A stretch of DNA of 64,000 nt from Myceligenerans salitolerans (GCF_017349295.1 NZ_JAFMPK010000024.1:1-64000); one strand, 5' to 3'; shown: positions 9,413-17,535, counted from the first letter of the stretch. The notes: a model not told the origin generated them from the letters alone. Translations and numbers: made by a program.

Positions 9413-9754
9413 GTGCTCTCGCTCATGACCGCTGTCGTCACGGCCCTCGGCTGGGTTGGCGCTGTTGCTGGACTCGTTGCGTACGCGATGGTGAGCCGGG
9501 GCAAATGGCGTCCCGACTCGATCGCGTTCCAGGCGACCAACGTGTCCGCCGCGTCGATCCTCATGGCCGTCGCCGCCATGAACGGCGTGTGGCCGTCGGC
9601 GGCGTCGAACATCGCGGCCATCGCGATCGGCGCGAACGCACTGTTCGTGGTGGCCCGAGCCCGGGGCCGCAAGGCTCGGGACAACGCCTCCGACGAACCG
9701 GTGGCCACTCCCGTGGTCCATGCCCAGGCGGTGGCCCGCTCGACGTTCCGCTGA
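9413..9754 (+). CDS. Small membrane protein resembling the CBU_0592 family
   Basis: A 113-residue integral membrane protein. I chose the GTG at 9413 because GGGAGG lies about six bases upstream. An ATG at 9425 is also possible, and the longer upstream frame is not supported. Three hydrophobic helices are visible, at roughly residues 6-27, 42-58 and 62-79, with GKWRPDSIAFQATN between the first two and a charged C-terminal tail. This resembles the CBU_0592-like family of unknown function. It is divergent from the LysR gene and may be regulated by it. A strong hairpin follows the stop. Confidence 0.72.
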   Translation: MLSLMTAVVTALGWVGAVAGLVAYAMVSRGKWRPDSIAFQATNVSAASILMAVAAMNGVWPSAASNIAAIAIGANALFVVARARGRKARDNASDEPVATPVVHAQAVARSTFR

Positions 9755-9767
9755 TCCCGGCGGGACC

Positions 9768-9814
9768 GCCGGTCCCCTTCCTCGGACGTTGCGGGTTCGA
9801 GGAAGGGGACCGGC
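9768..9814. terminator. Bidirectional terminator
   Basis: A 17-bp perfect stem (9768-9784 with 9798-9814) has a 13-base loop, between the convergent membrane-protein and endonuclease/phosphatase genes. It should terminate both transcripts. Confidence 0.8.
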
Positions 9815-9827
9815 ATGCGACGCCGGG

Positions 9828-10589
9828 TCAGCCGGTGGACAACGCCACATCGATCACGAGTGCCCGGTGGTCGGACACTCCCGTGTCCGGGGCCCGGGCT
9901 TCTCCGGCCGTGCGCAACCCGCCGTCGTCGTCGACCAGGATGTGGTCGATCTGGAACCGCGGCTTCGCGACCGGGAAGGTCGGTGACACGGCCAGGGACC
10001 GCCAGCCCGTGACGGTGATCGGTGCCTCGTCACGGAGATTCAGGTCACCCATCAGGACGAGCGGCCGCGGCGCGCCACGGAGCGCATCCCGCAGCCACGG
10101 CAGCTGCGCCCAGGCGTTGCCCAGCCGGGAGCTGAGGTGCGTGGCGCACACCGTCAGCGCACCGGACGGCGTTTCCACGTCCGCCGCGACGGCGGCACGC
10201 GGTTCGTCGATGCCCAGCTGCACCGGACCGACCCAACGACTGGCCATCGGCAGCCTCCACCGTCGCCACGCCCGCACCGGAAGCCGCGAGGCCAGGGCGA
10301 TGCCGTACGCGGGAGACCGCTCCTCACCGCGCGCCCGCCACCGCAGACCGGGAACGCTCATCCAGCCGGCCACGGTGGGCACGTAGCGGTACTCGACGGC
10401 ACCCATCGCCTCCGCGCAGATCCGCGCCTGGTCCGCGAACCCGCTGCGGGGCTGGAACCGGTCCACCTCTTGCAGCGCCAGGATGTCCGGCTCCAGGCCG
10501 CGTACCGCGTCGGCCAGCAACCGGCGGTCGACCCTGTCGTCGCGACCCAGCCCGTGCCGCAGGTTGAAGGTGACGAGTCGGATCGGCAT
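9828..10589 (-). CDS. Endonuclease/exonuclease/phosphatase family protein
   Basis: A 253-residue metal-dependent phosphodiesterase of the EEP fold, starting at the ATG at 10589. Motifs in order are TFNLRHG, LALQEVDRF (metal Glu41), CATHLSSRLG, MGDLNLRDEA and VSDHRALVIDV, which together make the active site. No signal peptide is seen, so a cytosolic enzyme is likely. Substrates across this family range from DNA to phospholipids, and the sequence does not discriminate. The start codon lies one base after the stop of the aminotransferase gene, so the two are probably co-transcribed and translationally coupled. Confidence 0.9.
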   Translation of the reverse strand: MPIRLVTFNLRHGLGRDDRVDRRLLADAVRGLEPDILALQEVDRFQPRSGFADQARICAEAMGAVEYRYVPTVAGWMSVPGLRWRARGEERSPAYGIALASRLPVRAWRRWRLPMASRWVGPVQLGIDEPRAAVAADVETPSGALTVCATHLSSRLGNAWAQLPWLRDALRGAPRPLVLMGDLNLRDEAPITVTGWRSLAVSPTFPVAKPRFQIDHILVDDDGGLRTAGEARAPDTGVSDHRALVIDVALSTG

Positions 10590-10590
10590 C

Positions 10591-11769
10591 TCAGAAGGTC
10601 TTGTGCCACGCCGCGATGCGGTCCACGGCAGCGGCGACGACGTCGGGGGCCGACGCGAACGACAGCCGTACCCAGTCGCGGCCGTTGACCCCGTCGAAGT
10701 CCAGGCCCGGTGTGATCGCCACGTTCGCCTCCGCGAGCAGGCGTTCGCAGTAGGTGACCGAGTCGAGGCCGAACCGGGCGATGTTGCCGTAGAAGTAGAA
10801 CGCGCCGTCGGCCGGAGCCACCGGGTCCCATCCGAGATCCGCCCGGCGGTCCAGGAGCAGGGCACGCGAGTCGGCGTACCGGGCCACGTTCTGCGCGGCG
10901 GCCGCATATCCTTCCTCGGAGAACGCCGCGATACCGGCCTGCTGGGCCAGCGCGGGCGGCGACAACGCCACGTTCCCGGCCAGGGCACCCACCGGTGCGA
11001 CCAGTTCCCCGGGCAGCACGAGCCAGCCGAGCCGCCAGCCCGTCATCGCCCAGTACTTCGAGAACGAGTTCACGACCACGGCACCACGGTCCGCGTACCG
11101 CGCGGCCGTGGCCTGGGTGACCTCGTCGGAGTACGCGATGCCGTGGTAGATCTCGTCGCTGATCAGCCGCACCTCGTGCGCCGCGCACCATTCGGCGACG
11201 GCGTCCAGCTCGTCGGGCGTGATCATCGTCCCGGTGGGGTTGGCCGGGCTGGCGACCACGAGCCCGTCGAGCCCGCCGTCGTAGTACGCCTCCATGAGCT
11301 GGGAGACACCGGGCTGGTAGCGGGTCTCGGGACCGCAGTCGAGCTCGACCACCTCGCACCCGAGTGCGGACAGGATGTTCTTGTAGGCGGGATAGCCGGG
11401 CCGCGCGAGCGCCACGCGGTCACCGACGTCGAACGCCGCGAGGAACGCCAGCAGGAAACCACCGCTCGAGCCGGTGGTCACCGCGATGCGCGCGGGATCG
11501 ACCTCCAGGTCGTACCAACGGCCGTAGTGCCCTGCGATCTCCTCGCGGAGTGCCGGTACACCGAGCGCCTCCGTGTACCCGATGTCGCCGGTGCGAAGCA
11601 CCTCGGCGGCCCGCTCACGCACGACACCCGACGCGCCGGTGGACGGTTCCCCGGCGCAGAGGTTGAGCACGTCGGCACCCGCGGCGCGGCGCGCGTTCGC
11701 GGCGGCGAGGACCTCCATGACGGCGAACGGTGGCACGGCGGAACGGCGGGAGACCTTCATGAGACCCAT
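10591..11769 (-). CDS. PLP-dependent class I/II aminotransferase
   Basis: A 392-residue fold-type I aminotransferase. The PLP lysine is in NSFSKYWAMTGWRLGW (Lys238). Other family landmarks are NLCAGEPSTG, ASPANPTGTM, ISDEIYHGI and VRLSFA. It is close to the aspartate/valine-pyruvate-type group, but the amino donor cannot be fixed from sequence alone. ATG at 11769 is used, and MKVSRR at 11760 is equally plausible. It is upstream of and one base from the EEP gene. The 136 bases separating it from the rightward gene at 11906 would hold both promoters. Confidence 0.92.
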   Translation of the reverse strand: MGLMKVSRRSAVPPFAVMEVLAAANARRAAGADVLNLCAGEPSTGASGVVRERAAEVLRTGDIGYTEALGVPALREEIAGHYGRWYDLEVDPARIAVTTGSSGGFLLAFLAAFDVGDRVALARPGYPAYKNILSALGCEVVELDCGPETRYQPGVSQLMEAYYDGGLDGLVVASPANPTGTMITPDELDAVAEWCAAHEVRLISDEIYHGIAYSDEVTQATAARYADRGAVVVNSFSKYWAMTGWRLGWLVLPGELVAPVGALAGNVALSPPALAQQAGIAAFSEEGYAAAAQNVARYADSRALLLDRRADLGWDPVAPADGAFYFYGNIARFGLDSVTYCERLLAEANVAITPGLDFDGVNGRDWVRLSFASAPDVVAAAVDRIAAWHKTF

Positions 11770-11905
11770 GATGCCCGGTCCACGGCGACTCAGGAGGGTG
11801 CGAGTTCCCCGGCGACTTTCCTTGACCCGGAAGGCCCGTGCCCGAACACTGTCCGAGAACCAGTATCACCTGTTCTGACCTGCACGTTCACAACAGAGGA
11901 GAGCT

Positions 11906-12184
11906 GTGGCCGACGATCTCGACGACGAGCCCGACGCCGAGCGGAAGGGCGAGGTCCTGACGGTCACCAACATGATCGCGCTCGCCGGAGCCGTCCTGAT
12001 CACCGGGCTGCTCCTCGCACGGTTCGCAGGGATGGAGCCGGCGTATGTCGTCAGCCGCGTCGTCTGCGTACCGCTCCTCGTGACGGGGATCGTCGTCGCG
12101 GCACGACGACGGAACTGGTTGTCGTTGGTCCTGCCGACCGCCGGACTGGCGGTCGTCGTGTCGACGTTCTTCGTCGGAGGCTGA
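11906..12184 (+). CDS. Small three-helix membrane protein, unknown function
   Basis: A 92-residue protein that I do not recognise. A GTG start at 11906 is preceded by AGAGGAGAG, a strong ribosome site. After an acidic N-terminus (ADDLDDEPDAERKGE) it has three hydrophobic helices at about residues 21-38, 46-64 and 70-90, with an ARRRN turn between the second and third. It looks like a conserved actinobacterial small membrane protein. It is convergent with the hydrolase gene, with only 22 bases between their stops. Confidence 0.7.
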   Translation: MADDLDDEPDAERKGEVLTVTNMIALAGAVLITGLLLARFAGMEPAYVVSRVVCVPLLVTGIVVAARRRNWLSLVLPTAGLAVVVSTFFVGG

Positions 12185-12206
12185 GGACTCGGGCCCGTGG
12201 CGGTGC

Positions 12207-13268
12207 TCAGGTGTCCGGGGCTCCTCTCCGACGGGTCGAGAGACGCGCGAGAGCGGTGCGCCACCACGGGGTGTGGTCATGTGCCTCCTCGGCCGGCTCC
12301 CGCGGGATCGCGTCGCACGTCACGTAACCGCGGAACCAGCGCGCCGTCTCCCGCCACACCACCTCGCGCACCGGCGCCGACGAGAGCGTCACGTCGTGCA
12401 ATGCGCCGTCCACCCAGACGAGTGTCGTCACCGGGCCGAGGTTCGGCACCCGTCGCGCGACGCCGACGACGTCGAGCACGGTGTCCGTCCGCTGCGTCTC
12501 CTCGGTCCACCGAGTCGGCATCGAGGACCTCGCGGACAACAGGACCAGCACGGGCGCGTCGATGGCCAGGCCGTGCGCCACCCGGTCGTGGCCGCGGAGG
12601 ATCGCGGCCATCCAGGCCGGCGTGGGGCGCCGCCCGTAGTTGGAGCGCCACTCGGAGTCGTACTCCCACTCCCCGTCGTACTCGGCCGAGATCGCACGCG
12701 AGTACAGCCCTCGGTCGTAGTACACGACCGGCCCGCGCGGATTGATGGCGGCGGCCGCGCGCACTCCCGGCTCGAGGACGCGGCGACCGGCCTCACGCAT
12801 CTGCAGTTCCAGCCACGGCGCGTTCAGCACCACTCCGGCCGCTCGTCCCGGATGGCGCGACGCCCACAGGCTGAGGACCAGTCCCCCGGTGGAGTGGCCC
12901 ATGAGGACCAGGCGGCGGGAGTTGCGCGTTCCCACGCCGTGTCCGATCGCTGCGAGCGCCGCCGCGACGTCCTCGTCGTACGTCCCGAGGTCGGCGACAT
13001 AGTTGGGGGTCTGCCCGGCGCGGATGGACCGGCCGTACTTGCGCAGGTCGAGCGCGTGAAAGCGGACGCCGAGCCGTTCCCAGAAGTCGGCGAGGTGGGC
13101 CTGGAAGAAGTAGTCGTTCCAGCCGTGCACGTAGAGCAGGTCGACGCCCGCGTCCGTCTCGCCGGGCACCGTCCTGCGCGCCAGGGTGGCCACGACGTCG
13201 CCCTCCTCGTCGGGTTCGAGGTCGAGGGTGAGCTGCTCGAAGCCGTCGAGCACGTCGGGCGTCCACAT
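12207..13268 (-). CDS. Alpha/beta hydrolase, serine aminopeptidase/lysophospholipase-like
   Basis: A 353-residue cytosolic hydrolase. The oxyanion region DLLYVHGWNDYFFQ (about 44-57) is followed by FHALDLRKYGRS, and the nucleophile elbow GHSTGG places the catalytic serine at residue 126. A late ALHDVTLSSAP supplies the probable catalytic histidine, and the acid is likely one of the aspartates before it. This arrangement fits the S33/monoglyceride lipase-like group (PF12146). Substrate is unknown. It is downstream of the NAD(P)-binding gene with about 30 bases between, so the two may be co-transcribed. Confidence 0.87.
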   Translation of the reverse strand: MWTPDVLDGFEQLTLDLEPDEEGDVVATLARRTVPGETDAGVDLLYVHGWNDYFFQAHLADFWERLGVRFHALDLRKYGRSIRAGQTPNYVADLGTYDEDVAAALAAIGHGVGTRNSRRLVLMGHSTGGLVLSLWASRHPGRAAGVVLNAPWLELQMREAGRRVLEPGVRAAAAINPRGPVVYYDRGLYSRAISAEYDGEWEYDSEWRSNYGRRPTPAWMAAILRGHDRVAHGLAIDAPVLVLLSARSSMPTRWTEETQRTDTVLDVVGVARRVPNLGPVTTLVWVDGALHDVTLSSAPVREVVWRETARWFRGYVTCDAIPREPAEEAHDHTPWWRTALARLSTRRRGAPDT

Positions 13269-13297
13269 GCGGCGAATCTAACCTCTGCCCGACGCCG

Positions 13298-14179
13298 CTA
13301 CCTCGCGGGGCCCGAGCCGCGCAGGATCGCCAGTTCCCCGGGGTAGTCGTCGAGCCAGGACGCGAGGCTGCGCGCGGGGCGTCCGGCGAGCCGGGCGACG
13401 GTGTGGTCCACGTCCTCGAACACGCCGGCGTCGACGGCGGCACAGCAGGAGATCCAGTCGTCGAGGTCGTGCACCCAGGGCACGGGGGTCGCGTAGGCCT
13501 CGCGGGCCGTCATCGGTTCGTAGCGCAGGATGCGTCCGGTGGCGGCAGAGAGCGTCCGCGCGACGTCCGCTCCCGTGAGCGCCTCGGGACCGGTGATCCG
13601 GTAGGTGGCGCCGTCGTGTGCGTGGACACGTTCGTCGAGGAGGACGGCGGTCGCGGCGTCCGCGACGTCGGCGGGGGAGACCGCCGCGGCGCGACCGTCT
13701 CCGGCCGGCGCACGCAGGACGTCGTCGTGAACCGCGTGGACCAGTGTCCCGTACAGGATCGATGCCCGAAGTACCGTCCAGGCGGCCCCGGAGGCACGGA
13801 CCGCTTCCTCGACGCGCCAGTGTCGCTGGGCGTGCGCGGAGATCCCTTGTGCGCTCGCGCCGATCTGGGACAGGTGCACCACCCGGCGGAAGCCGTGGGC
13901 GGCCAGGAGGTCGAGCGGGTCCGGATCCCGGGCCGCGATGTCTGCGATGACGAGGGTGTCGGCGTCGTCCACGGCGATGTCCATGTCGTCGTCCGCCGGG
14001 TCGGGCCCGAGGACGACGACCTCCGCCTCGGGGAGCCGGGCGCCACCGGGCAGGCGGGGGGCGCGGAACTCGTCGGACACGACGAGCCGCTGCTCGATGC
14101 CCTCGGCGGCGAGCCGGAACGCCAGCTGGACGCCGATCGTTCCCGCCGCTCCCGCGAGGACCACTGCTCCGCCGCCCAT
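13298..14179 (-). CDS. NAD(P)-binding NmrA/atypical SDR-like protein
   Basis: A 293-residue Rossmann-fold protein. The ATG at 14179 gives an N-terminus GGGAVVLAGAAGTIGVQLAF with the G..G..G dinucleotide motif at residues 10-16. Further landmarks are RRVVHLSQIGAS, WTVLRASILYG and VSPADVADAATAVLL, as in NmrA-like and atypical SDR proteins that may act as redox sensors or quinone reductases. The ribosome site is weak. An in-frame TTG at 14242 after AAGGA would add 21 residues. Upstream lies a long structured leader (14180-14460) that may regulate it. Catalytic role is uncertain because the usual YxxxK pair is not evident. Confidence 0.75.
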   Translation of the reverse strand: MGGGAVVLAGAAGTIGVQLAFRLAAEGIEQRLVVSDEFRAPRLPGGARLPEAEVVVLGPDPADDDMDIAVDDADTLVIADIAARDPDPLDLLAAHGFRRVVHLSQIGASAQGISAHAQRHWRVEEAVRASGAAWTVLRASILYGTLVHAVHDDVLRAPAGDGRAAAVSPADVADAATAVLLDERVHAHDGATYRITGPEALTGADVARTLSAATGRILRYEPMTAREAYATPVPWVHDLDDWISCCAAVDAGVFEDVDHTVARLAGRPARSLASWLDDYPGELAILRGSGPAR

Positions 14180-14266
14180 GTCTTCGAGGATATGCCGGGG
14201 CTTGCCCGGCCCGCCGGGTGGCTCCGCACATTCCTTGCGCAAGCATGGAGATCTGGGACAGGGAAA

Positions 14267-14332
14267 GGCCCGCGGGTTCGGAGGCCGTGCACCTCCATAC
14301 CGCGCTGGACGAGGGCGCGATACCCGCGGGCC
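14267..14332. ncRNA. Candidate three-way-junction RNA element
   Basis: An 11-bp outer stem (14267-14277 with 14322-14332, perfect) encloses two small hairpins: GGAGG/CCTCC with a 7-base loop (14280-14296) and CGCGC/GCGCG (14301-14319). The result is a compact three-way junction of 66 bases. On the minus strand it sits in the leader of the NmrA-like gene, and on the plus strand it is upstream of a hydrolase gene. I do not recognise it as a known riboswitch. In a GC-rich genome chance folds occur, hence the modest confidence. Confidence 0.35.
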
Positions 14333-14397
14333 CCGGTGGTCGCGATGTATTCGCCACCAGTCCCGTGCGCCGTGCTAGCCCGGCGCGTCGACTTCAT

Positions 14398-14421
14398 GTC
14401 GCGCGACTCTCAGCGCGCGAC
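14398..14421. promoter_or_regulatory. Hairpin covering the stop of the leader ORF
   Basis: An 8-bp perfect stem (GTCGCGCG/CGCGCGAC) with an 8-base loop. On the minus strand the loop carries the TGA of a 12-codon ORF, an arrangement reminiscent of translation-coupled attenuation. Confidence 0.35.
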
Positions 14422-14448
14422 CACCTCACAGGTCCCGAGTGTCTTCAC
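14410..14448 (-). CDS. Possible 12-codon leader peptide
   Basis: A GTG-started ORF encoding MKTLGTCEVVAR, too short for normal gene calling. It is listed because the 12-base sequence GGGAGGTGATCC (minus strand, 14466-14455) upstream is an almost full-length complement of the 16S rRNA 3' end, far stronger than typical ribosome sites here. The GGAGG core is 12 bases from the GTG, somewhat long. A second GTG inside the Shine-Dalgarno itself would give MIRDREDTRDL in another frame. The remainder of the 14180-14617 gap has no other gene I can support. Confidence 0.3.
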   Translation of the reverse strand: MKTLGTCEVVAR

Positions 14449-14617
14449 GATCTCGGATCACCTCCCTTCTTGTGTACGCAGAAACCTACGCCGCGCGCTC
14501 GGCGACGACAAAGGTTTTTCCGTGGCGCGAACGCGGGAATACGGGGCGGGTGTCTCGGCGACGCGGAGGCCGTCGCACCGAGCGATCAGTTTCGCCGGGA
14601 TCCGTCGTCCTATCTGT

Positions 14618-15370
14618 ATGACCTCGCTGTTCACCGTGGCCTCCGCCGTCACCTCCGCGGACGGGACCGTGATCGCCGTCGACCGCACGGGACCCGATGA
14701 CGCGAGCTCGGTACTCGTCGTGGTCGACGGCGTCCTGGCGCACCGGCCGCCCTCGACGCTCGACCTGGCGCGCGGGCTCGCCACACCCGGTGAAGCCTCG
14801 GGCGGGCCGCCGATCGCCACCGTCCGGTACGACCGGCGTGGTCGTGGCGCCAGCGGTTTCACGCCGCCCTACGCGGTGGCACGGGAGCTGGAGGACCTCG
14901 CCGCCGTGCTCGACACCACGGGTCCCGCGACCCTTCTGGGCATCTCGACCGGCGCGTTCCTCGCCCTGCGTGCCGCGGCCGACCTCCGGGAGCACGTGAC
15001 CGCCGTCGTCGTCCACAAGCCCCGGTACGACGTGGCCGACGCCGGCTCGTTCGCCTGGCGTCATCTCGTCGCCGCGGTCGAGTCGTGCGTCGCCGAGGGC
15101 GATCCCGATGCCGCCGTCGAGCTGTTCCTCGACGTGGCAGGCATGCCGCCGGAGTATGTCGACGGCATACGCCACCGCCCTTCCTGGAGCGACCTGCGGG
15201 CTCATGCCGCCTCGATCGCGTATGACGGTCACCTCGTCCTCGAGGCCGCCGCCGCTGCGCGGACGGGCACGGACGCGCGCATACCGCAGTGCGTGAGCGT
15301 GGTCGCCGACGACGACCCGGGCACGCTGGTCGCCGCGGTCCGTACCGTCAGCCGGGCTTACGCGCCGTGA
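14618..15370 (+). CDS. Alpha/beta-fold hydrolase-like protein
   Basis: A 250-residue protein with an alpha/beta hydrolase pattern. VLVVVDGVLAH is in the place of the oxyanion strand, ATVRYDRRGRGASG follows, and the nucleophile elbow LLGISTGAFLAL has Ser110. No convincing catalytic histidine can be pointed to near the C-terminus (SVVADDDPGTLVAAV), so activity is uncertain. The ATG at 14618 lacks a good ribosome site, so a leaderless transcript is possible. It overlaps the end of the convergent methyltransferase gene by 23 bases. Substrate is unknown. Confidence 0.72.
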   Translation: MTSLFTVASAVTSADGTVIAVDRTGPDDASSVLVVVDGVLAHRPPSTLDLARGLATPGEASGGPPIATVRYDRRGRGASGFTPPYAVARELEDLAAVLDTTGPATLLGISTGAFLALRAAADLREHVTAVVVHKPRYDVADAGSFAWRHLVAAVESCVAEGDPDAAVELFLDVAGMPPEYVDGIRHRPSWSDLRAHAASIAYDGHLVLEAAAAARTGTDARIPQCVSVVADDDPGTLVAAVRTVSRAYAP

Positions 15371-16193
15371 CGAAGAGCCGCGGTGCCTCGTCGACGAGTT
15401 CCACGCCGGCCGCGAACCGCATGTGCAGTCCCCGCAGGCCGGCCTCGTGCGCCCTCACCGCCGCAGGAGCCAGCTGCGCCAGGTCCGGGACCTGCCACGG
15501 CACCGTCCTGAGGTACCAGAGCACGGCGGCGAGACTCCTGAACCTGCGCACGCCCGCGTGATGCTCGGCGCGCGTGATCTCCATGCCCTCTGCCTGCAGT
15601 GCGTCGGTGAGCACGTCGACCGTCATCCCGTCCGGATCCCAGCCGACGGGCACACCGAGCGCCTCGTTGATGGCGTACCCGTCGCGCGTGTCGAACTGTT
15701 CGGTGACGAACACTCCGCCGGGTTGCAGCAACCGCGCCACCTCGTGCGCGCTGATCAGGCCGCAACGGCTGATCACCGTGGCGAAGTGACCGTCGAAGAA
15801 CGGGAGAACGAGGTCTTCGGCCCACACCTCCTCGATCTTCTGCACGTTCACGCGCAGCGGCTCGAGGGTGCGGCGGGCGGCCAGGAAGGCGGGACCGGTA
15901 CTGGTCGCGGCCGATCCCTCGGGCAAGGGACCCATCGCGGCGAAGACCGTTCCGTCACCGGTGCCGATGTCCAGCACCCCGTGCGGCGAGCTGGACACCG
16001 CCTTGTGCGCCTCGGACTCGTAGTCCCACGGCTGCGCATCGACGGTGATGGCGTCGCCGACGGGCGAATGCGTGTAGTCGGTCGGCATGGTGGCGGGCGT
16101 GACCGGGGCCGCGGGAGCACTGCGGGCCCAGTCGACGTGATCCTCGAACGGCGCGTCCGGCGCCGGAGCTGGGGCGATCGAGACGTCAAGCAT
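15348..16193 (-). CDS. SAM-dependent class I methyltransferase
   Basis: A 281-residue methyltransferase from the ATG at 16193. Motif I is HGVLDIGTGDGT (residues 71-82), followed by a post-I segment ending in an acidic residue and FFDGHFATVISRCGLI, then LLQPGGVFVTEQ as the motif IV/V region. The C-terminal third contains a mixed helical lid (VLWYLRTVPWQVPDL) like that of ubiE-like small-molecule methyltransferases. A longer upstream frame is not supported. The target is unknown. It is convergent with the hydrolase-like gene. Confidence 0.85.
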   Translation of the reverse strand: MLDVSIAPAPAPDAPFEDHVDWARSAPAAPVTPATMPTDYTHSPVGDAITVDAQPWDYESEAHKAVSSSPHGVLDIGTGDGTVFAAMGPLPEGSAATSTGPAFLAARRTLEPLRVNVQKIEEVWAEDLVLPFFDGHFATVISRCGLISAHEVARLLQPGGVFVTEQFDTRDGYAINEALGVPVGWDPDGMTVDVLTDALQAEGMEITRAEHHAGVRRFRSLAAVLWYLRTVPWQVPDLAQLAPAAVRAHEAGLRGLHMRFAAGVELVDEAPRLFVTARKPG

Positions 16194-16371
16194 GGGGCTG
16201 ATTGTGGCGCAAAGTCCGTGCACAAGCACAAACCTCGCCGTGATCCCTGCTCCAGCGCCACGACCTGGGCATTTCTCCCCGTCACAACCCACCTGCGGGT
16301 TCGCCCCGCACGAGTTCACCGAACCACCCGGCCAACCACGGCAGGGGGCAAGGGGCGAAGCCTCGAGGGGG

Positions 16372-16418
16372 CCCGGGGGCGTGCCCCCGGGGGCGGGGTG
16401 TGGGGGCTCCGCCCCCAC
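16372..16418. repeat. GC-rich inverted repeats downstream of tRNA-Leu
   Basis: Two adjacent hairpins: CCCGGGGGC/GCCCCCGGG (16372-16391) and a perfect 8-bp GTGGGGGC/GCCCCCAC with a 3-base loop (16400-16418), followed by GAAAAAC. Such purine/pyrimidine-biased palindromes recur between genes in actinobacteria. They lie in the 16194-16479 gap, which otherwise holds only the tRNA terminator. Confidence 0.6.
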
Positions 16419-16419
16419 G

Positions 16420-16468
16420 AAAAACACGTGAGGCGGGGCGGTTCGGCCCTGCCGAACACACCCCGCCT
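16420..16468 (-). terminator. Terminator of tRNA-Leu
   Basis: On the minus strand a hairpin with two paired blocks (AGGCGGGG/CCCCGCCT and GTTCGGC/GCCGAAC) is followed at once by GTGTTTTTCG. This gives a textbook stem plus T-run just after the tRNA. Confidence 0.8.
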
Positions 16469-16479
16469 ACCGCATCACG

Positions 16480-16563
16480 TGCGCGAGGGGGGAGTTGAAC
16501 CCCCACGCCCTCTCGGGCACACGGACCTGAACCGTGCGCGTCTGCCTATTCCGCCACTCGCGC
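16480..16563 (-). tRNA. tRNA-Leu (anticodon CAG)
   Basis: An 84-base class II tRNA. The acceptor stem GCGCGAG pairs with CTCGCGC, and the discriminator is A. The anticodon stem CACGG/CCGTG flanks the loop TTCAGGT, giving CAG. There is a long variable arm, and the T arm is GGGGGTTCAACTCCCCC. CCA is not encoded. Confidence 0.97.
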
Positions 16564-16811
16564 GTGCTGGAAGAGATTAGCACGCAGGGCAGGGTGGATC
16601 CGAACCCAATCTGTGTCCGGCCTGGTTCCGTAGCACTCCGACCTCCGGTAGCGTGCGGGTTCGCCCGTCTTCCTCCAACTGGCAGTGCCGAGGCTCACAG
16701 CACAGGATCGAGAAGATCCGCAGGACTTCCACACAGATTGCGGTCTGTGGTGACCTGCCGGTCTATACGATCTATGTAGTCTGCCCACGCGCAGGCCGGG
16801 AAGGAGGTGGC

Positions 16812-17525
16812 ATGGGCGCCCTGGATCGCTTCGAGAAGAGCGTGGAGCGCATGATGAACAACGCGTTCGCCAAGGTAGGACGTGGTGAGGTGAAGCCCGT
16901 GGAGCTGGCGAGCCGGCTTCGGCGGGAGCTCGACGACCGCGCTGCGGTGGTCGGGCGGGACCGCACCGTCGCACCGAACGAGTTCACGATCGAGTTGTCC
17001 CCGGACGACTTCGCCCAGATCGAGGCGTGGGGTGCACAGACCCTCGCCGACGAACTGGCGTCGAACGTGACGGCCTACGCGGCGACGCAGCACTACGCCT
17101 TCGTCGGGCCCGTCTCCGTGACGTTCGACGAGGTGTTCGAACTCGTGCCCGGCCGCTTCAACGTGCGTTCCCGCAGCGTGCAGGGAAACGTCGCCCCCGC
17201 GACCTCGGGGTCCCCCAGCGCGCGGCACCCGCTGATCGACATCGACGGCCAGCGCTACCTGCTGACCGGTCCGGTCACGGTCATCGGCCGGGACGCGGAG
17301 GCGGACATCGTCGTCGACGACCCTGGCGTCTCCCGCCGGCACCTGGAGATCCGTGTCACGCCGGACGGCGTCATCGCCTCCGACATGGGGTCCACGAACG
17401 GTCTGTACGTCGAGGGGCACCAGGTGCCCGCGGCCACGCTGCTCGACGGCAACACCATGACGATCGGCCGTACCCGGATCATGTTCTGGTCGGGCAGCGC
17501 CGGCGCCGAGAACGAGGACTGGTGA
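16812..17525 (+). CDS. fhaA: FHA-domain protein with DUF3662 N-terminus (FhaA)
   Basis: A 237-residue adaptor that reads phosphothreonine signals from PknA/PknB. The N-terminal DUF3662 domain (about 1-118) starts MGALDRFEKSVERMM. A short linker leads to the FHA domain (about 145-230) with GRDAEADIVV (Gly159-Arg160), SRRHLEI (174-180) and GSTNG (193-197), the phosphopeptide-binding residues. Mycobacterial FhaA binds the phosphorylated pseudokinase domain fused to MurJ. A free-standing pseudokinase is encoded at 59.8-61.7 kb in this window. The ATG at 16812 follows AAGGAGGTGG. It is the first gene of the fhaA-to-pknB operon. Confidence 0.94.
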   Translation: MGALDRFEKSVERMMNNAFAKVGRGEVKPVELASRLRRELDDRAAVVGRDRTVAPNEFTIELSPDDFAQIEAWGAQTLADELASNVTAYAATQHYAFVGPVSVTFDEVFELVPGRFNVRSRSVQGNVAPATSGSPSARHPLIDIDGQRYLLTGPVTVIGRDAEADIVVDDPGVSRRHLEIRVTPDGVIASDMGSTNGLYVEGHQVPAATLLDGNTMTIGRTRIMFWSGSAGAENEDW

Positions 17526-17535
17526 TCGACCCCTC

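Noticed and set aside
14455-14470. Possible remnant of a 16S rRNA 3' end (GGATCACCTCC)
   Set aside because: Only about 16 bases match and nothing upstream resembles 16S rRNA. An extended Shine-Dalgarno on the minus strand explains it better.
13403-14617. Upstream extension of the 14618 hydrolase frame back to 13403
   Set aside because: The first 405 codons overlap the antisense NmrA-like gene and the structured leader and show no conserved sequence.
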